Part shown: piece by piece, positions 12,891 through 24,126 of the stretch
Layout of the letters: every line of letters starts with the position of its first letter
Position numbering within the stretch: position 1 is the stretch's first letter
Notes under the pieces: generated by a model
What the model was told of the DNA's origin: nothing
The model's input: the letters and a program-made list of their open reading frames with translations, nothing else
Databases searched by the model: none
NCBI RefSeq assembly: GCF_002443255.2
Contig: NW_019211455.1
Location: forward strand, 7,101,959 to 7,165,958
DNA length: 64,000 nucleotides
From: Varroa destructor
Taxonomy: Eukaryota; Arthropoda; Arachnida; Mesostigmata; Varroidae
Direction: 5' to 3'
Made by a program: the position numbers and the translations under genes

Positions 12891-15800
12891 ATAATCGAAT
12901 ACTAAGCATGTAACTACGTCACCTCAGGCATCTCTGCTGTAAGAGTTATTAACATCTACGCCAAACACTAGCGCGTAGCAAATTTTCGTAAATCTTGGAT
13001 AGTACATGTCAAGCATAATGCTCGGCATACACATCTTACCACGAACTTAAAAGTTACCTCAGTCACCTCTGCGCAATGGGCTGATCATAATGGCTCAGTT
13101 TTTATTCACATTTTGTTTTTGGTTCCGACGTAATTAATTTAGTAAGTACACCAAAAAAAAAAACTGAAGCCTACCAATAGTATCAATTGACCTTACATAG
13201 AAATACTGCGCGATTCAGCCGAAGTGTAACAGCTGATTACTTACACTTAGTTATGCCGAACAGTTCAAATCACCTCGTCTTTGGGATGTTATTTCCAGAA
13301 GAAACAGAAAACAACTGAGTGAAGTCGATTGAAAAATCAAGCGCTTGGAGGTAGTTGGACTTCAAATGGTTGGTATGCTTTAAGGTAGAGTTTATGATCT
13401 TCTAAGGCGACACTACCTTCTGTGTTACATGTTCCAGTAAATACATGTCGTTGGACTTTATCGTAGAATACAACGTAAGGCGGTGCATAATTATTTCTAC
13501 ATCTAATAATAAAAACGCTAAAAGAATTAAAGTTTTACATATTTTTTCACCATTTTGTTGTATGAGTTTCTTTGTCATCGCATTGTCTGACTGTGAAACT
13601 GTGTTGAGACAAATAATACTAACGAAATATTGACTATTACGATGATAAGCCGATGCTTTTGGCAAATCTTCAATGCCGCAATTATAGATTCAAGCTCTGG
13701 AGTCTTCTTGGACAAAAGAAGCGAGGTTTGCCTGCTCGGCCTTGTATCTATACAACATCTATATTTCTATTTTTCGGGCTTTTTTGAGGAAATATACGCC
13801 GTGCTCCAATTTACCCTTAATCGGACACTTGATTCCTCCCTTATACATCACTCTATGTCAATTCCAGTGTTCTTTTAATAGTGCTACAAACTGATAGGAA
13901 AGAGTGTCGCATACCACCATATCAGTTGACCGACGTTATTTCGGTTAGGTTCTGTACGACGTCAGACAAACGAGATTTATAGCGGGACCAAAAACGAGAC
14001 CCGCTTATCCTGCAGACTCAATTCAGTAGGATTGATTGCCTTTCGCGTCAACCTTCATTAGCCTTATTTTTTCTTCAATCGTTCGGGTATTAAGTAGATA
14101 GCCATTTATTCAACAATTCCTGGATAAACAGACGTAAAGTGCAATGTCCCTGAGGCCGTCTGCCATTGAGACTCTGATGTCTACTGACGAGTACTTACCT
14201 GTGATGTATTTCAGTGTAGAGCGCGCCAACTGTGTATGAAAAGCGTAACTTTTTGCTTCATCTGAACAGAAAACGCAAATTTTTTATTCACAATAAATAC
14301 GCCCGGAAGTCGGAATTCGGTAAAGATCTATGTGAAGAAGTAGGCTTGCCTCCGGATCTTTCTGGCCCAAATCGAAATTTCGCAAATGATACCCGTGACT
14401 TGAGCTTCTGGCGTGCGGTTTCATAAATCGTATGATTAATGGGAAGGAAATAACCAACCTCCTTTATGATCTAAGAACGTCTGTTTTTCATAGAAAAAAC
14501 ATACTGATACTAAGAGAAAAGTGAGCTAAGTGCTAATACAATGAAGGTGACCTGATTAACAAACCATCATGCGCACATAAACATCTTAACAGGGATGCCG
14601 CTGACTGCCAATCCCTTAAAAGGAAGCGAGATGAATTAACTTTTACATTACAGACTCCCCCCTGTTACTTCTAGTACTCGCGGTTATGCGGAAGCAGGTC
14701 AGAATGAATAATGATGCTATCCGTTGACACCTATAAGCAATAATTGTTTTTACAATACCGTTTTATTTATGAAACACGACAAAGCGCTTGTAGCTGACGA
14801 ACCAACGTGTTTGGAAATATATTGCATATACAAGAGTTGACCGTTGTTTATACAAGGATTTAACGCGGTTCGGTAGAATAAACGAGGTCGAATCCTAAGT
14901 CCATAAAAAAAATAGTATTTTTCTCTGCTAAAGCTTCATTTTTGTCACTTTAATTTGTGGTCTACAAACGACTCAGGTCAGTACTGTAAAAGCTGGATAT
15001 ATTTGTCTTGAACCCTGTAATGCGAAATATTACTGAGTAATAAAAGTTTTAACAATGTAGCTATAAGACCCGCGCCCAATCTACAAAATTCACAAATATT
15101 TAAAGAATTTCTATGCAAAAGAATTTTAGTCCATTATCCATATACATGAAGTATCCAACCTGCAAAAAACAAACAGAATGAGAAGAAGACACTGAGAAAT
15201 TCATCGCAAGGCCCTAGCCTCTAAATGAAAAACGTAGGCTGAAAGGCGAGCAGATGCCTCTGTAAAAGAAACTGTTGCCAGATACGCCTGTTTTATATAT
15301 ATGTGTATATATATCATGTGGAGAGACTTAATTTTCGCAATGTATTTATATGAATTGGAAAAATCCCGAAAGCGAATTCCCGCGGCAAATTCTCACCGAC
15401 ACTGTGAAGTTCTACACAGGCCTGAAACTTATGGCTAATGACATCCCATCAATAAACAGACCAGTAGATGAGGGTGGACACTAAGTCAGCTAATGACTAA
15501 GTAAGAGCGACAGTTCTAGTTAGCGTGACGCCTTTCAAATCAAGTTAAGTCATGCTTCACAAGGATGACCGTGTTCAACAACAAGTGTCGTGCCACCTAC
15601 TCGTAAGGTGCTGTATTTACAATGTTCTAAAGTCTATTGACTGCTCGAATAAATGACTAAAACATTTAGTTCTTGATGTTAGGACCGACCCTTCAGATTG
15701 CGCCTACCGCTTAGTTACAAGGTATTCATAGAATGTCTAGCTTCTCTAGCCGACTTCTACTTCTAGAAGCTTCTCCAAAGCAATTTATGAAAAAATACCA

Positions 15801-16689
15801 AGTGTATTCGAACTTCTCTTCTGCCATTGTATTTTCCCATTCTGCCCGTACAGCAAACTTGGCTTCCGATTTCAGCTCGTGTATAAGAGCATATAGACAC
15901 TTCGCTCAAGGAATCGCGCATGACTAGTGACAGGCGTGAGTCACGGAATATTGCGTGCCTGACACGGCCGCACTATCCAGCCGTCCCGGAACGATTACGC
16001 TGATCGGCTCAACAGTAAAATAGGAATAAAGTAGATGAAAAGTAGACAACCCGTAACTATTGAACAGAACACCCTGATTGTGTCAATTGTAGAAGTAAAG
16101 CTAACGCCAGTACACAGAAAATATCGTCTACAGTTGAGTAACGTCTAGGTACGTTAGCAAAGCAGAACGTATTATAAATTGGCATCGTGCGATGATCAAG
16201 TATATATTCCAACGTAACCGTTGTTATCTACGTGGCAAATTACATTTGAAGACGCCACTTCAGTGCCCGCCCTTGGTCTGGTTCATTCACTCAACGTGTG
16301 TATGCATTCATTGAATATACTGAATAAGCTAAGGTGTATTTCGGAGTATACTCTAGGGTAAATTTAAAAATGTCTACTTGGTCATAGCAACGGCTATTTC
16401 AAATATCAACGCTGGATACTGAAAGATGATTATATCTTCCGATGAGACTGCCATGCCAAGCACAATCTCATACATTATGAAAATAGAATGATTCATATGA
16501 TGCTTGTATGGTATCCCTGCATATATTTTCGAAATCTATATTCTCGGATATATATGGCGCAAGAAATATGCCTCGTAAAAAAAGGAAGAGATACTTTTAA
16601 GCTGATAAATTACTGCGATTTAATTGACGGTGGCAGTTCTCGATGACCGACAAACACATAAGACAACAGTTTTTAACTTTGTTTTTAAT
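12891..16689. other. No recognised gene
   Basis: There are several GC-richer patches (13.6-14.7 kb, 15.2-16.0 kb) with short open frames in more than one frame and strand. Examples are plus 14279-14426, which contains LPPDLSGPNRNF, and plus about 15370-15482, which contains VKFYTGLKLMAND. None matches a family I know. They may be old transposon remains or unannotated exons. The pair at 13417-14261 is listed separately. No RNA gene is seen. Confidence 0.35.
13417..14261 (-). other. Candidate pair of internal exons, unknown gene
   Basis: Two minus-strand blocks have good borders and compatible phases. Block one (14199-14261) follows TTTTCTGTTCAG, reads EAKSYAFHTQLARSTLKYIT and ends ACAG|GTAAGT. 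Block two (13417-13502) follows TTATTATTAG, reads VEIIMHRLTLYSTIKSNDM onward and ends GAAG|GTAGTG. Block one ends in phase 1 and block two begins in phase 1, so the join creates an Asp codon. I found no first or last exon that fits, and I recognise no domain. Chance is a real possibility. Confidence 0.18.
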
Positions 16690-17863
16690 ATGCCTGTGCC
16701 CGTTCCGCTGCAGGTGAGTGAGGCATGACGATGGCGATCGACTATTTTAGTTACTCTAATCTCGCTTCAACGATACGTTTCTGAATAGAAATTCCTTGTA
16801 ATCCAGCTGAGGTTTACGTTACGCGAGTAAGTATATTGGTCCTTATCGTTTTCAACATTTTACTGATATAATGAGTTTTGTTTGTTTGATATCTTCCCGT
16901 CGTTATCGTTGTAGTGAGCCACGAATATTCACGGTTGTTATTGACCGAGCTAGATGATTTTTTATGATATAAGTAGAGGTCAACACAAGGTTAAACTCCG
17001 CTTTACAATTGCAGATGGCGTCCCGTATACTTTTTTGCAGGCTTCTTCGGGGCTTTATTGCACGTCGGGTTATTTGGATTTTCCTTTTAACACTACTAAG
17101 TACAGGTTTGCCGCTCATTTTCTTAACGACGGCCCCAGAAGTTCTTGTTGAGGAGTCTAACGAGGTATACGACATGAAGTTCACCGTGACCCTGACTAAC
17201 GAAATATATTTAATTTTGTTGTATATATCTATGAAGATCATCCATGACAGGTTTCATAAAAGAATAAGCAATAAAAGTAGGACACTTGCTTTTTCGACAC
17301 TTATTTATTTTGTCTATTTTTGGTGCTGACACAAATGCAAAACATGTATTTCAATATCTATCAGTATTAATTTTTACTGGGATGAAATTGACCCGCCTTA
17401 ATACACTTGCGAAAGCTCTCTTGCCTAGAAGATTTTGGTAAAACCTGTAGTACATTACGTTATCGAATATTCTCGGATTAATATATCGGATATCTCATAC
17501 ATATTAAAGGTGACGAAGTTTTTTTAGCTCTGTACGCATTCTGTGAAAATAGAGCCGGTACTAGTTATCTCACAGTTTATCTAAATGCGGTCGAAGATTA
17601 GCTGCTTATTTCATAGTATATTCGTAAAAGCTCATTGTCGTGAACTGTAGATTAAAATTAATTTTTACAGTTCTTATACATGAATATGCCAGATCTACTT
17701 GAACAATGACGTTGTCATATCCGTGCCATAATTTACTTGAGTAAGAGTTAATTTCGATTATTGGACTTCTCTTAGGAAAAAAACAGTTCTTATTTTATTT
17801 TTTTTTTTAATTTTTATGAGCAATTATTGAAAAATAATCCTTAAACAGAGACTATTAAGGTTA

Positions 17864-17904
<41 letters not shown>

Positions 17905-19423
17905 TTCATTTTCAGCCAGTCATATTGTAAGCCACTTTGGGATAGTTGACAGGTTAACGTAGACTTTAAGCTTAGCCAAGGCTATTGTATAATAATACTG
18001 AGCGTAACGCATCAACCCACTTTAAGCCCTTAAAACATCCGAGAACTTTACTATTCGTGGCACAGGAGGCTGTCAAAAAATATCTATAAACGGGTCTATA
18101 GTCAAGCATTCATAAGCCCGACACCTTTCTTATCCACAAATCTCATCGTATTATTTATGCCTTTAGGTTTTAGTTCGGATCCATGCCAACCGTTTTCGGC
18201 CAACACTTCTTATGTGGACTTCAGTATGGCGCAAGACTTTAGCTCAAAGTGACCTAATCAAGATCGACTGCTTTGGTTCTAAGATCGCGTGCGATGTCTC
18301 CAGCGACCGTCGTATTGTTCACGAGGCCGCAGCTCTTATTTTCCATGGAAGAGATGTGTCTTTTTGGGACATGCCAAAAAGGGTAAGCTCTTACTGCCAG
18401 CTCGGGTTTCTCTAAAATAAGACAGACGCGAAACATTACAAGATATAAATAATCGTCTATCCTAAGTGGCAGCCATGAAGGACGGTATGAGCTGGAAATC
18501 TAGGCAAAGCAAGTGTTTTTCCATTGCTATTTGCCAGTCGAATCACTTGCTCCTCCTTAATTGTATTATATAGTAACAAACACTTTATGAAGCAATCTTT
18601 GTGTCAATATATTCCTTTACAGAAATACGTTGGCCAACCATGGGTTCTATGGAATCAAGAACCACCGAGCCAATCGCCAATACAAGTTTACAAACAGGGA
18701 AGTAATTTGTTTGACCTGGAGCTGGGCTACCGGCAAACCGCAGACATTTTCGCACCATATGGATTCTTCAGTCAGAAGAGAGCTGAGGCTTCGGATGAAA
18801 ACAGGGAAAAACTCGAAAAGCGCTTTATCAAACAGAATGGGGCCGTTTGGTTAGTCAGTGATTGTTGGACCGAAAGCAGAAGAGAAAATTATGTGCAGGA
18901 GCTCCAAAGATATTTTCCTGTTGACGTATATGGGGCATGTGGAAACCGCATATGTCCGATGAGTGCAAGCGATTCCTGCATGAATACGCTGAGCCAGAAG
19001 TACATGTTCTATTTGGCTTTCGAAAATTCGATATGTCCAGATTATGTGACTGAAAAGCTTTACCGTACACTTCAATACCCTATAATACCTGTTACTATGA
19101 CTGGAAGCAGAGGCCAATTTCTTGACTCTCTGCACGCGTTTGTTGACGCGTCGAATCTCGACCCGCTGTCACTAGCCCTAAAGCTTAAGAAAATCTCTCA
19201 AAACATCACCCAGTACGCTACGTATTTTGTCTGGAAGAAAAAGTACACAGCGCACAATCAAGTTAATCCGTTATGCCATATATGTGATAAATTTCGAAAA
19301 CAGTTAAATGGCGCAATGAATTATAAAGCGAGGAACCGAACGTACCTGACAGACCGGATGAATCATCGAGCATGCAAAACATGGAACAGTAATACTCAAA
19401 AATTCGAATCAATCGGCTTGTGA
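16690..19423 (+). CDS. Alpha-1,3-fucosyltransferase (GT10), type II Golgi membrane protein
   Basis: Transfers fucose from GDP-fucose to GlcNAc on glycans in the Golgi lumen. The exons are 17015-17164, 18167-18382 and 18623-19423 (388 residues, normal for the family), joined in phase 0 at canonical GT-AG borders. Exon one gives a short basic tail (MASRILFCRLLRG) and a signal anchor (VIWIFLLTLLSTGLPLIF). Exon two carries the stem and the acceptor-side motif with C-x4-C, SSDRR and IFHGRD. Exon three carries GQPWVLWNQEPP, the GDP-fucose-binding signature FYLAFENSICPDYVTEKL and a C-terminal Cys pair (CHIC). An upstream exon, 16690-16713, ends CTGCAG|GTGAGT and would add MPVPVPLQ in frame. Since ATG 17015 directly follows a splice acceptor, that exon is at least 5' UTR. 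Whether the enzyme is a core or a Lewis type cannot be told by eye. Confidence 0.93.
17865..17899. repeat. (GA)n microsatellite in fucosyltransferase intron
   Basis: A nearly pure GA run of about 34 bp lies in the 1.0-kb intron between the membrane-anchor exon and the stem exon of the fucosyltransferase gene. It is a simple sequence repeat with no other function visible. Confidence 0.9.
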
Positions 19424-19793
19424 GAAAGTTTGCCTGTTGAAGTTACTTATTAGATATTCGCAGTTACTCCTACGAAGCAGAAAACGTATACCTCACAGGT
19501 GTACGTTTGTATGTAAGAGATTCATATGTCGATAAGGTCATTTATTAATCCACTTTCAAAGCATTACAGCTGAATGATAAGCATTCGCATCTGTCGGACG
19601 ACAATGTCTGCTACGGCGTTGATTTAGTCCCTTATATACTAATACGTTATTCAGACTCCCGATTATAGTCGACTTAGAAATTATTGGACGCTTGCTGACG
19701 CAATGAAGAGTTGCTACGAACTCTCTTGACAAAGGAAAAGCTTACTACTGTCAATTGACAAGACGAATGTTTTTGTTTCTTCCAAATACACAG

Positions 19794-19883
19794 AGATTCG
19801 CTAACTGCACTGCACTGTCATTAAAGAACGGGATAGAAATATTGGACTGGTCCAAATCTAACAAACGTATTAGTCTCTTTTCG
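19794..19883 (+). other. Candidate internal exon, unknown gene
   Basis: A 90-bp block has a strong pyrimidine-rich acceptor (TTTTTGTTTCTTCCAAATACACAG) and a strong donor (TTTTCG|GTAAGT). Only phase 0 is open; it reads RFANCTALSLKNGIEILDW and then a Lys/Ser-rich end. It lies 370 bp after the fucosyltransferase stop codon on the same strand. No partner exon or domain was found, so it may be a chance arrangement. Confidence 0.25.
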
Positions 19884-20809
19884 GTAAGTCTGTCTGCGCT
19901 AAGGTTCTTAACGTATCAGCCATATACTGGTGCTCGAGACGAAGGAACGAGGTCGATTGTGGCACAGGCACCAATGTTCTAAAAACTTATTTAATCGCTC
20001 CCATGTCCAGCAGAATATACAGCAACCTGTTAGATAAGCAAATATTCTTCAACTTTGAAAGAGTCATGATAACTTTGATAATACCAACATTCTAGTAGGT
20101 GGAATTGGATCTCACTTTGGCATAAGTAGCTAGCCTTATGGAACTGGTTTAGTTAGTCTCCAACTTAATTACAAAGTCTGCCAGACCTCAGTCATGGAGG
20201 TGGTGAGAACCAAACACTTACACCATTAAACCCACTGTCCTTATGCTATAGGAAATTCCAAAAAAGATTCAGTGTTTAAACTAAGAGACTTTTGTTATCA
20301 CATAGCGAATCATAACAAGTAAGTATCGTTGTAACTAACTAGTACAATTTCGTTGATTAGTTAGTTCTAGCTAGTACTTAGAGTACATATGGAATTTATA
20401 CGAATCCTAATCTGATCCTGTAGAGTATAAATATTTACTGGCATCCGTGCTGCAGATGGATATTTATAAATTACATAAATACTACCTCTCAACAAACAAA
20501 ATTTTAGACTGAGTTTTTAAAGTAACATCGTTTTCTTGCCATTATTGGGCACTAGTAAGCTGCTATCAATATCAATAACAAGTTTTTGGTATCGTAATTG
20601 TTCTCTGCTGCATTTTACACCTGGAATATGACTGACCAATAAACCCGTTTCCTATAACACTACTTCGGTTATAATTGTATCTCTGAGGGACTGCAATATT
20701 CATTCAATCATCCACACGTGTGCACTTCCAATAAGGTTTTTTTAGAGTTGCATGCGCATATACAACCGTAAGCGGGCAGAGTATCCCGAGGTGAAAATCC
20801 TAAACTAGT

Positions 20810-21058
20810 TTAACTTCCAGGATATGAGCTGCCCATCCCAACAAAAATTTCCACTTTAAAACTTAAAAGATTATTAGAAGGAATCGGCTCTCGGTAACTT
20901 AGTTCTTTCTTGATATGGTCCAGCCGATTTTGACGCTGACGTTGCAGTTTTTCTAAGGTATCGCGTAAAGCTGCGCGAATGGCTTTTCCGTTCCATTCAT
21001 TGCTTTTACAGCAAGCAGGTACCCTCTTTATGGTTGATCTATGGCAAAGTAGATAAAC
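20810..21058 (-). other. Candidate terminal exon, unknown gene
   Basis: An 82-codon minus-strand frame without an initiating Met follows the acceptor TTTTTATTGAATAG and ends at a TAA at 20810. It holds a basic, helix-prone segment (GKAIRAALRDTLEKLQRQRQ) that looks like a coiled coil. It could be a last exon. No upstream exon and no family are recognised. Frames this long do arise by chance at this base composition. Confidence 0.2.
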
Positions 21059-21654
21059 CTATTCAATAAAAACCACAATGTATCTCCTGCAAAGCTGGAC
21101 CCGCTGTTGTCAGGATGGACATCACTTTTGACAAACAGTAAACTAATAACAATAAACTAAGGGCAGATATGTTTTATAAATGTGTCAGTAAGTGCTTAAA
21201 ACTTTGCGTTTGTTTGGTTTAGCCTAGTAGATACTCTGAAGTTATAAGAAAAGCTTAGTGAAGGCCATGGGGCTTTTTCTTGCTCTAGCTACAATCGTCA
21301 TATGATTTTCATTAAATTGCAATCTTTGGTTTCAATATATGTTTTGGCTAAAATAATGTTTAATAGGTTCTTCTCTAGAGAAGGATTTTGTTTCTTGCAG
21401 GTGTGTTCAAAATCTAGTCTCCGCAATATTTTTTTCTTGTAATTGCCTCGACGAGTGTTAGCGTTTCTCGTAGGGTACTTCAGGCACGTCACAATTGACT
21501 TTGGAATACTATGTATATTTTCCTATTGTAGGCCTCAATTTCGCACTATTTAAATTTCGATTATATCAAAGTATAGCTGTTGCGTAGCATTGCTGAATAG
21601 CTAATATATATATACATTTACTCTAGACCATGCCTCTATGTTTTACGGCCGATA

Positions 21655-21766
21655 TTGCCGTCAGGTGTTCCGTCAGACGGCTGGCTCCCAACACGAAACA
21701 AAGTCTGTCACTACTTGGGTTCCAAGGTAGACTACAACCTAGACCCGAAGATTAGCAGGCAAATAA
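21655..21766 (+). repeat. Dispersed repeat, copy 1
   Basis: This block contains GCCGTCAGGTGTTCCGTCA, then GGCTCCCAACACGAAACAAA, and ends GATTAGCAGGCAAAT. It aligns with diverged blocks at 21895-21986 and 45505-45614, all in the same orientation. On the opposite strand it reads GGTTGTAGTCTACCTTGGAA and GTTTCGTGTTGGGAGCC. One copy has GTTCGAAC, which resembles a tRNA-type B box, so a SINE is possible. No flanking duplication is seen. Confidence 0.6.
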
Positions 21767-21894
21767 GTTGTCACAAGGACTCTACCTGGAATCGCTGTCA
21801 ATCGTAAACGCCCACTGTTAGTGCTGCCAACAATCCAGTGGGGAGAAAAAGCAACCTGAATGTCTTCGGTCCGGGAACACATTTAAGTATTTTA

Positions 21895-21986
21895 TAGGAC
21901 AGTTGGCTCCCAGCACAAAATGAAGCCCTCCTAAGCCCGAGTTCGAACATATACCATTATGTTTTGCTACGATTAGCGGACAAATC
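21895..21986 (+). repeat. Dispersed repeat, copy 2
   Basis: This is a diverged second copy about 130 bp after copy 1. It shares TTGGCTCCCAGCACAAAATGAAG, in place of the copy 1 GGCTCCCAACACGAAACAAAG, and the end GATTAGCGGACAAAT. It includes GAGTTCGAAC, close to the RNA polymerase III B-box consensus. Confidence 0.5.
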
Positions 21987-22364
21987 TGTTATCTATAGAA
22001 TTAGCCACGATAGCTATCATGGAAACGAGAAAAGCCAATCTATAGAAAGTAGATTGCTCCGACTTGAAAATCGAATACAACGTTTTATACGACCGAGCTA
22101 TCTATCATAAGACAATCAGCCTTGTATGCAAAGGATGTTAATGTGTCAAACATACCGATAACGGTAAATACTAACTTATCATCTATATCTCTATATTAGT
22201 CTACTCTATTAGATTGTGGGGGTATTAAGCGATAATATATCTGAGTGAGGCCTATGGTATTTTTGTCTTTTTTCTGACACGATTCAACTGCAATAGTTAT
22301 CTTGCCTCTAACGTAAAATAGCGCGGGCTACAGTTACGCGTGTCACGTGTTGTATGATATTCAG

Positions 22365-23090
22365 CTTTCGGAAAAAATTGGCCAGCCATGGATTCTAGGA
22401 AACCATTAAGCGCGTCCTCATGCATCACGGCGTTTGTACGAACAAGGAAGCAGTTGATTTATTATGGAGGTAAGCTATGAGCCGACCGCGGATGCCTTCT
22501 CACCGTACGTATATTTCACCGAGTATAAACGGCAGACCTTAGCTGAGGACAAGATGCAAAGGCTGAGCTTACGCGCGCAGTTGGCAGCAGCCTGGTCGGT
22601 CAGTAACTGTTGGTCAGGTAGTCGAAGAGAAGAGAGGCTATGGGCAATAGCTCAAGATGAGTTTCCCCATTTCTTGCAAGCCCTTGAAGGGTTCAATAGG
22701 TTTCTGCATGCTTAGCAGAAAACATATGTTCTATTTAGCATTCGAGAATGCGCTTTATTCGATTGAGCTCACAGAAAAGCTTTACGGTATACTTTAGCAC
22801 CCAGTAGCTATCTAGCAGCCGGGCCCCATTTTTTGGCTACATCAATGTGTGTGTTCATGCATCAAAAGTACATTCGCAAATGCTTGCTTCGAATCCTCAC
22901 GCGATATCCCAAAACTTCGCAAAGTATAATAAGTTCTTTCATTGAAAATTAAATATTTCGTACATAACTAGCTCGATTTACACTGTAGAACTTGTGACCT
23001 AGTTCGACGAGAAAAACCGACCGTAGCCGAGTTGAAGCCAAGCTATCGACAAGATGGCCTTGATAATGAAAGGCCTCAATAGTAAACGAT
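22365..23090 (+). pseudogene. Alpha-1,3-fucosyltransferase pseudogene (GT10)
   Basis: A degraded paralogue of the upstream fucosyltransferase, corresponding to its third exon. Recognisable in order are IGQPWIL after a TATTCAG acceptor (22370), EPTADAFSPYVYF, AAAWSVSNCWSGSRREE, KHMFYLAFENA followed by LTEKLYG (22725-22795), and a late TCDLVRREK (about 22990). Stops interrupt it after the first motif, before the FYLAFEN signature, right after the TEKLYG motif and later. The signature itself is altered where the intact gene has ICPDYV. The frame shifts at least twice. The membrane-anchor and stem exons were not found upstream. Its divergence from the intact copy is considerable, so the duplication is old. 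The retained acceptor argues for duplication of genomic DNA rather than retroposition. Confidence 0.85.
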
Positions 23091-23099
23091 CGAATTTGA

Positions 23100-23892
23100 A
23101 CGTTTCAAAATTAGGACCAATTGCAGTCTAATTAAGAATCAGAGACCAATTATAAATTATCTAAATAAAGAAAATGCTTCAATCCATAAGTAAATGATTT
23201 TCTGTACCCGGGTCCAGGGGCGCTTCACTTTAAAAATGAACTTTACCACCGATTGATTCACACATCATCGTACCACTGTGGCATTTAGAATAATGCCGCT
23301 GACAGCGATCGTCTGCTCCATTTGATGTGCTCTCCTGTCTGACAAAAGTTTTTTGAGTTGATTCCTGTTTAACAGTTGCTTTGTTGGGCCAAAATACATC
23401 TGGCAATAATATTTCTTGGCAAATCTCCACGTTTATTTTATTGTATCAGTTGAGATCAAGTCCATTCTATTCGCAGTGCATCTGCTCCGTCTGAGAAAGA
23501 GACTCCATAACTTGTCGCTTGTTCCCTAACGCTGTGGAGAAGACCTGGCTTCTGAGCTCACCTCGACAGGTCTTAAAACTGTGTTAAAACGGTTCTGTGA
23601 ACACCTTCCTGACACAATCGTTAATTCATGCAGTTGAATTAAATCGATCTCAGTGAAGATGCCGTAGGACAATATAGAAGCCCCTATGGCTCCACTAAAC
23701 AAGTCGCATTTTAAAGAACCTCATTTTTTTCATACTGATCAAGAAAAGAACTCACTTAGACTGAATTGTTTTGATCTATTAGCTACAGTTTGGGAGCTTC
23801 AGGGCTTTATATATATATATATATACTCGAAACGTGCATAGCGACCTACATAAGAGATCTCTATAATTCTGGGCGAAGGTGTACAAATAATA
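23100..23892. other. No recognised gene
   Basis: A minus-strand frame at 23230-23430 is open for 66 codons (it contains QEILLPDVFWPNKATVKQ) but has no known domain. A (TA)n run lies at about 23808-23825. The 3' end of NitFhit probably enters this gap from the right. Confidence 0.4.
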
Positions 23893-23898
23893 TTTATT
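23893..23898 (-). promoter_or_regulatory. Probable poly(A) signal of NitFhit
   Basis: AATAAA on the minus strand, about 230 nt after the NitFhit stop codon at 24127. This gives a 3' UTR of ordinary length. Confidence 0.5.
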
Positions 23899-24126
23899 AT
23901 TTACAATTTTGTCACATCAGAATCAACTTGCATCGACTTATAAGTAATTCACAGTGTGAGAATAAAAGTACAGCGCCCTTTGCGTCCGTAACAAAATTAT
24001 TGAAGTTCATATTTTTGTTCCAGAAGTAAGTGTGCTAAATATAATTGCACTAGCTGCTTAACTATGAAGATTATATGCAGGAAGAACGAAGAACGACGTC
24101 AGTTTCATTTTTGCTGTTGGTGATAA

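Noticed and set aside
14880..14905. tRNA-like B box (GGTCGAATCC)
   Set aside because: No A box, acceptor stem or cloverleaf can be drawn around it.
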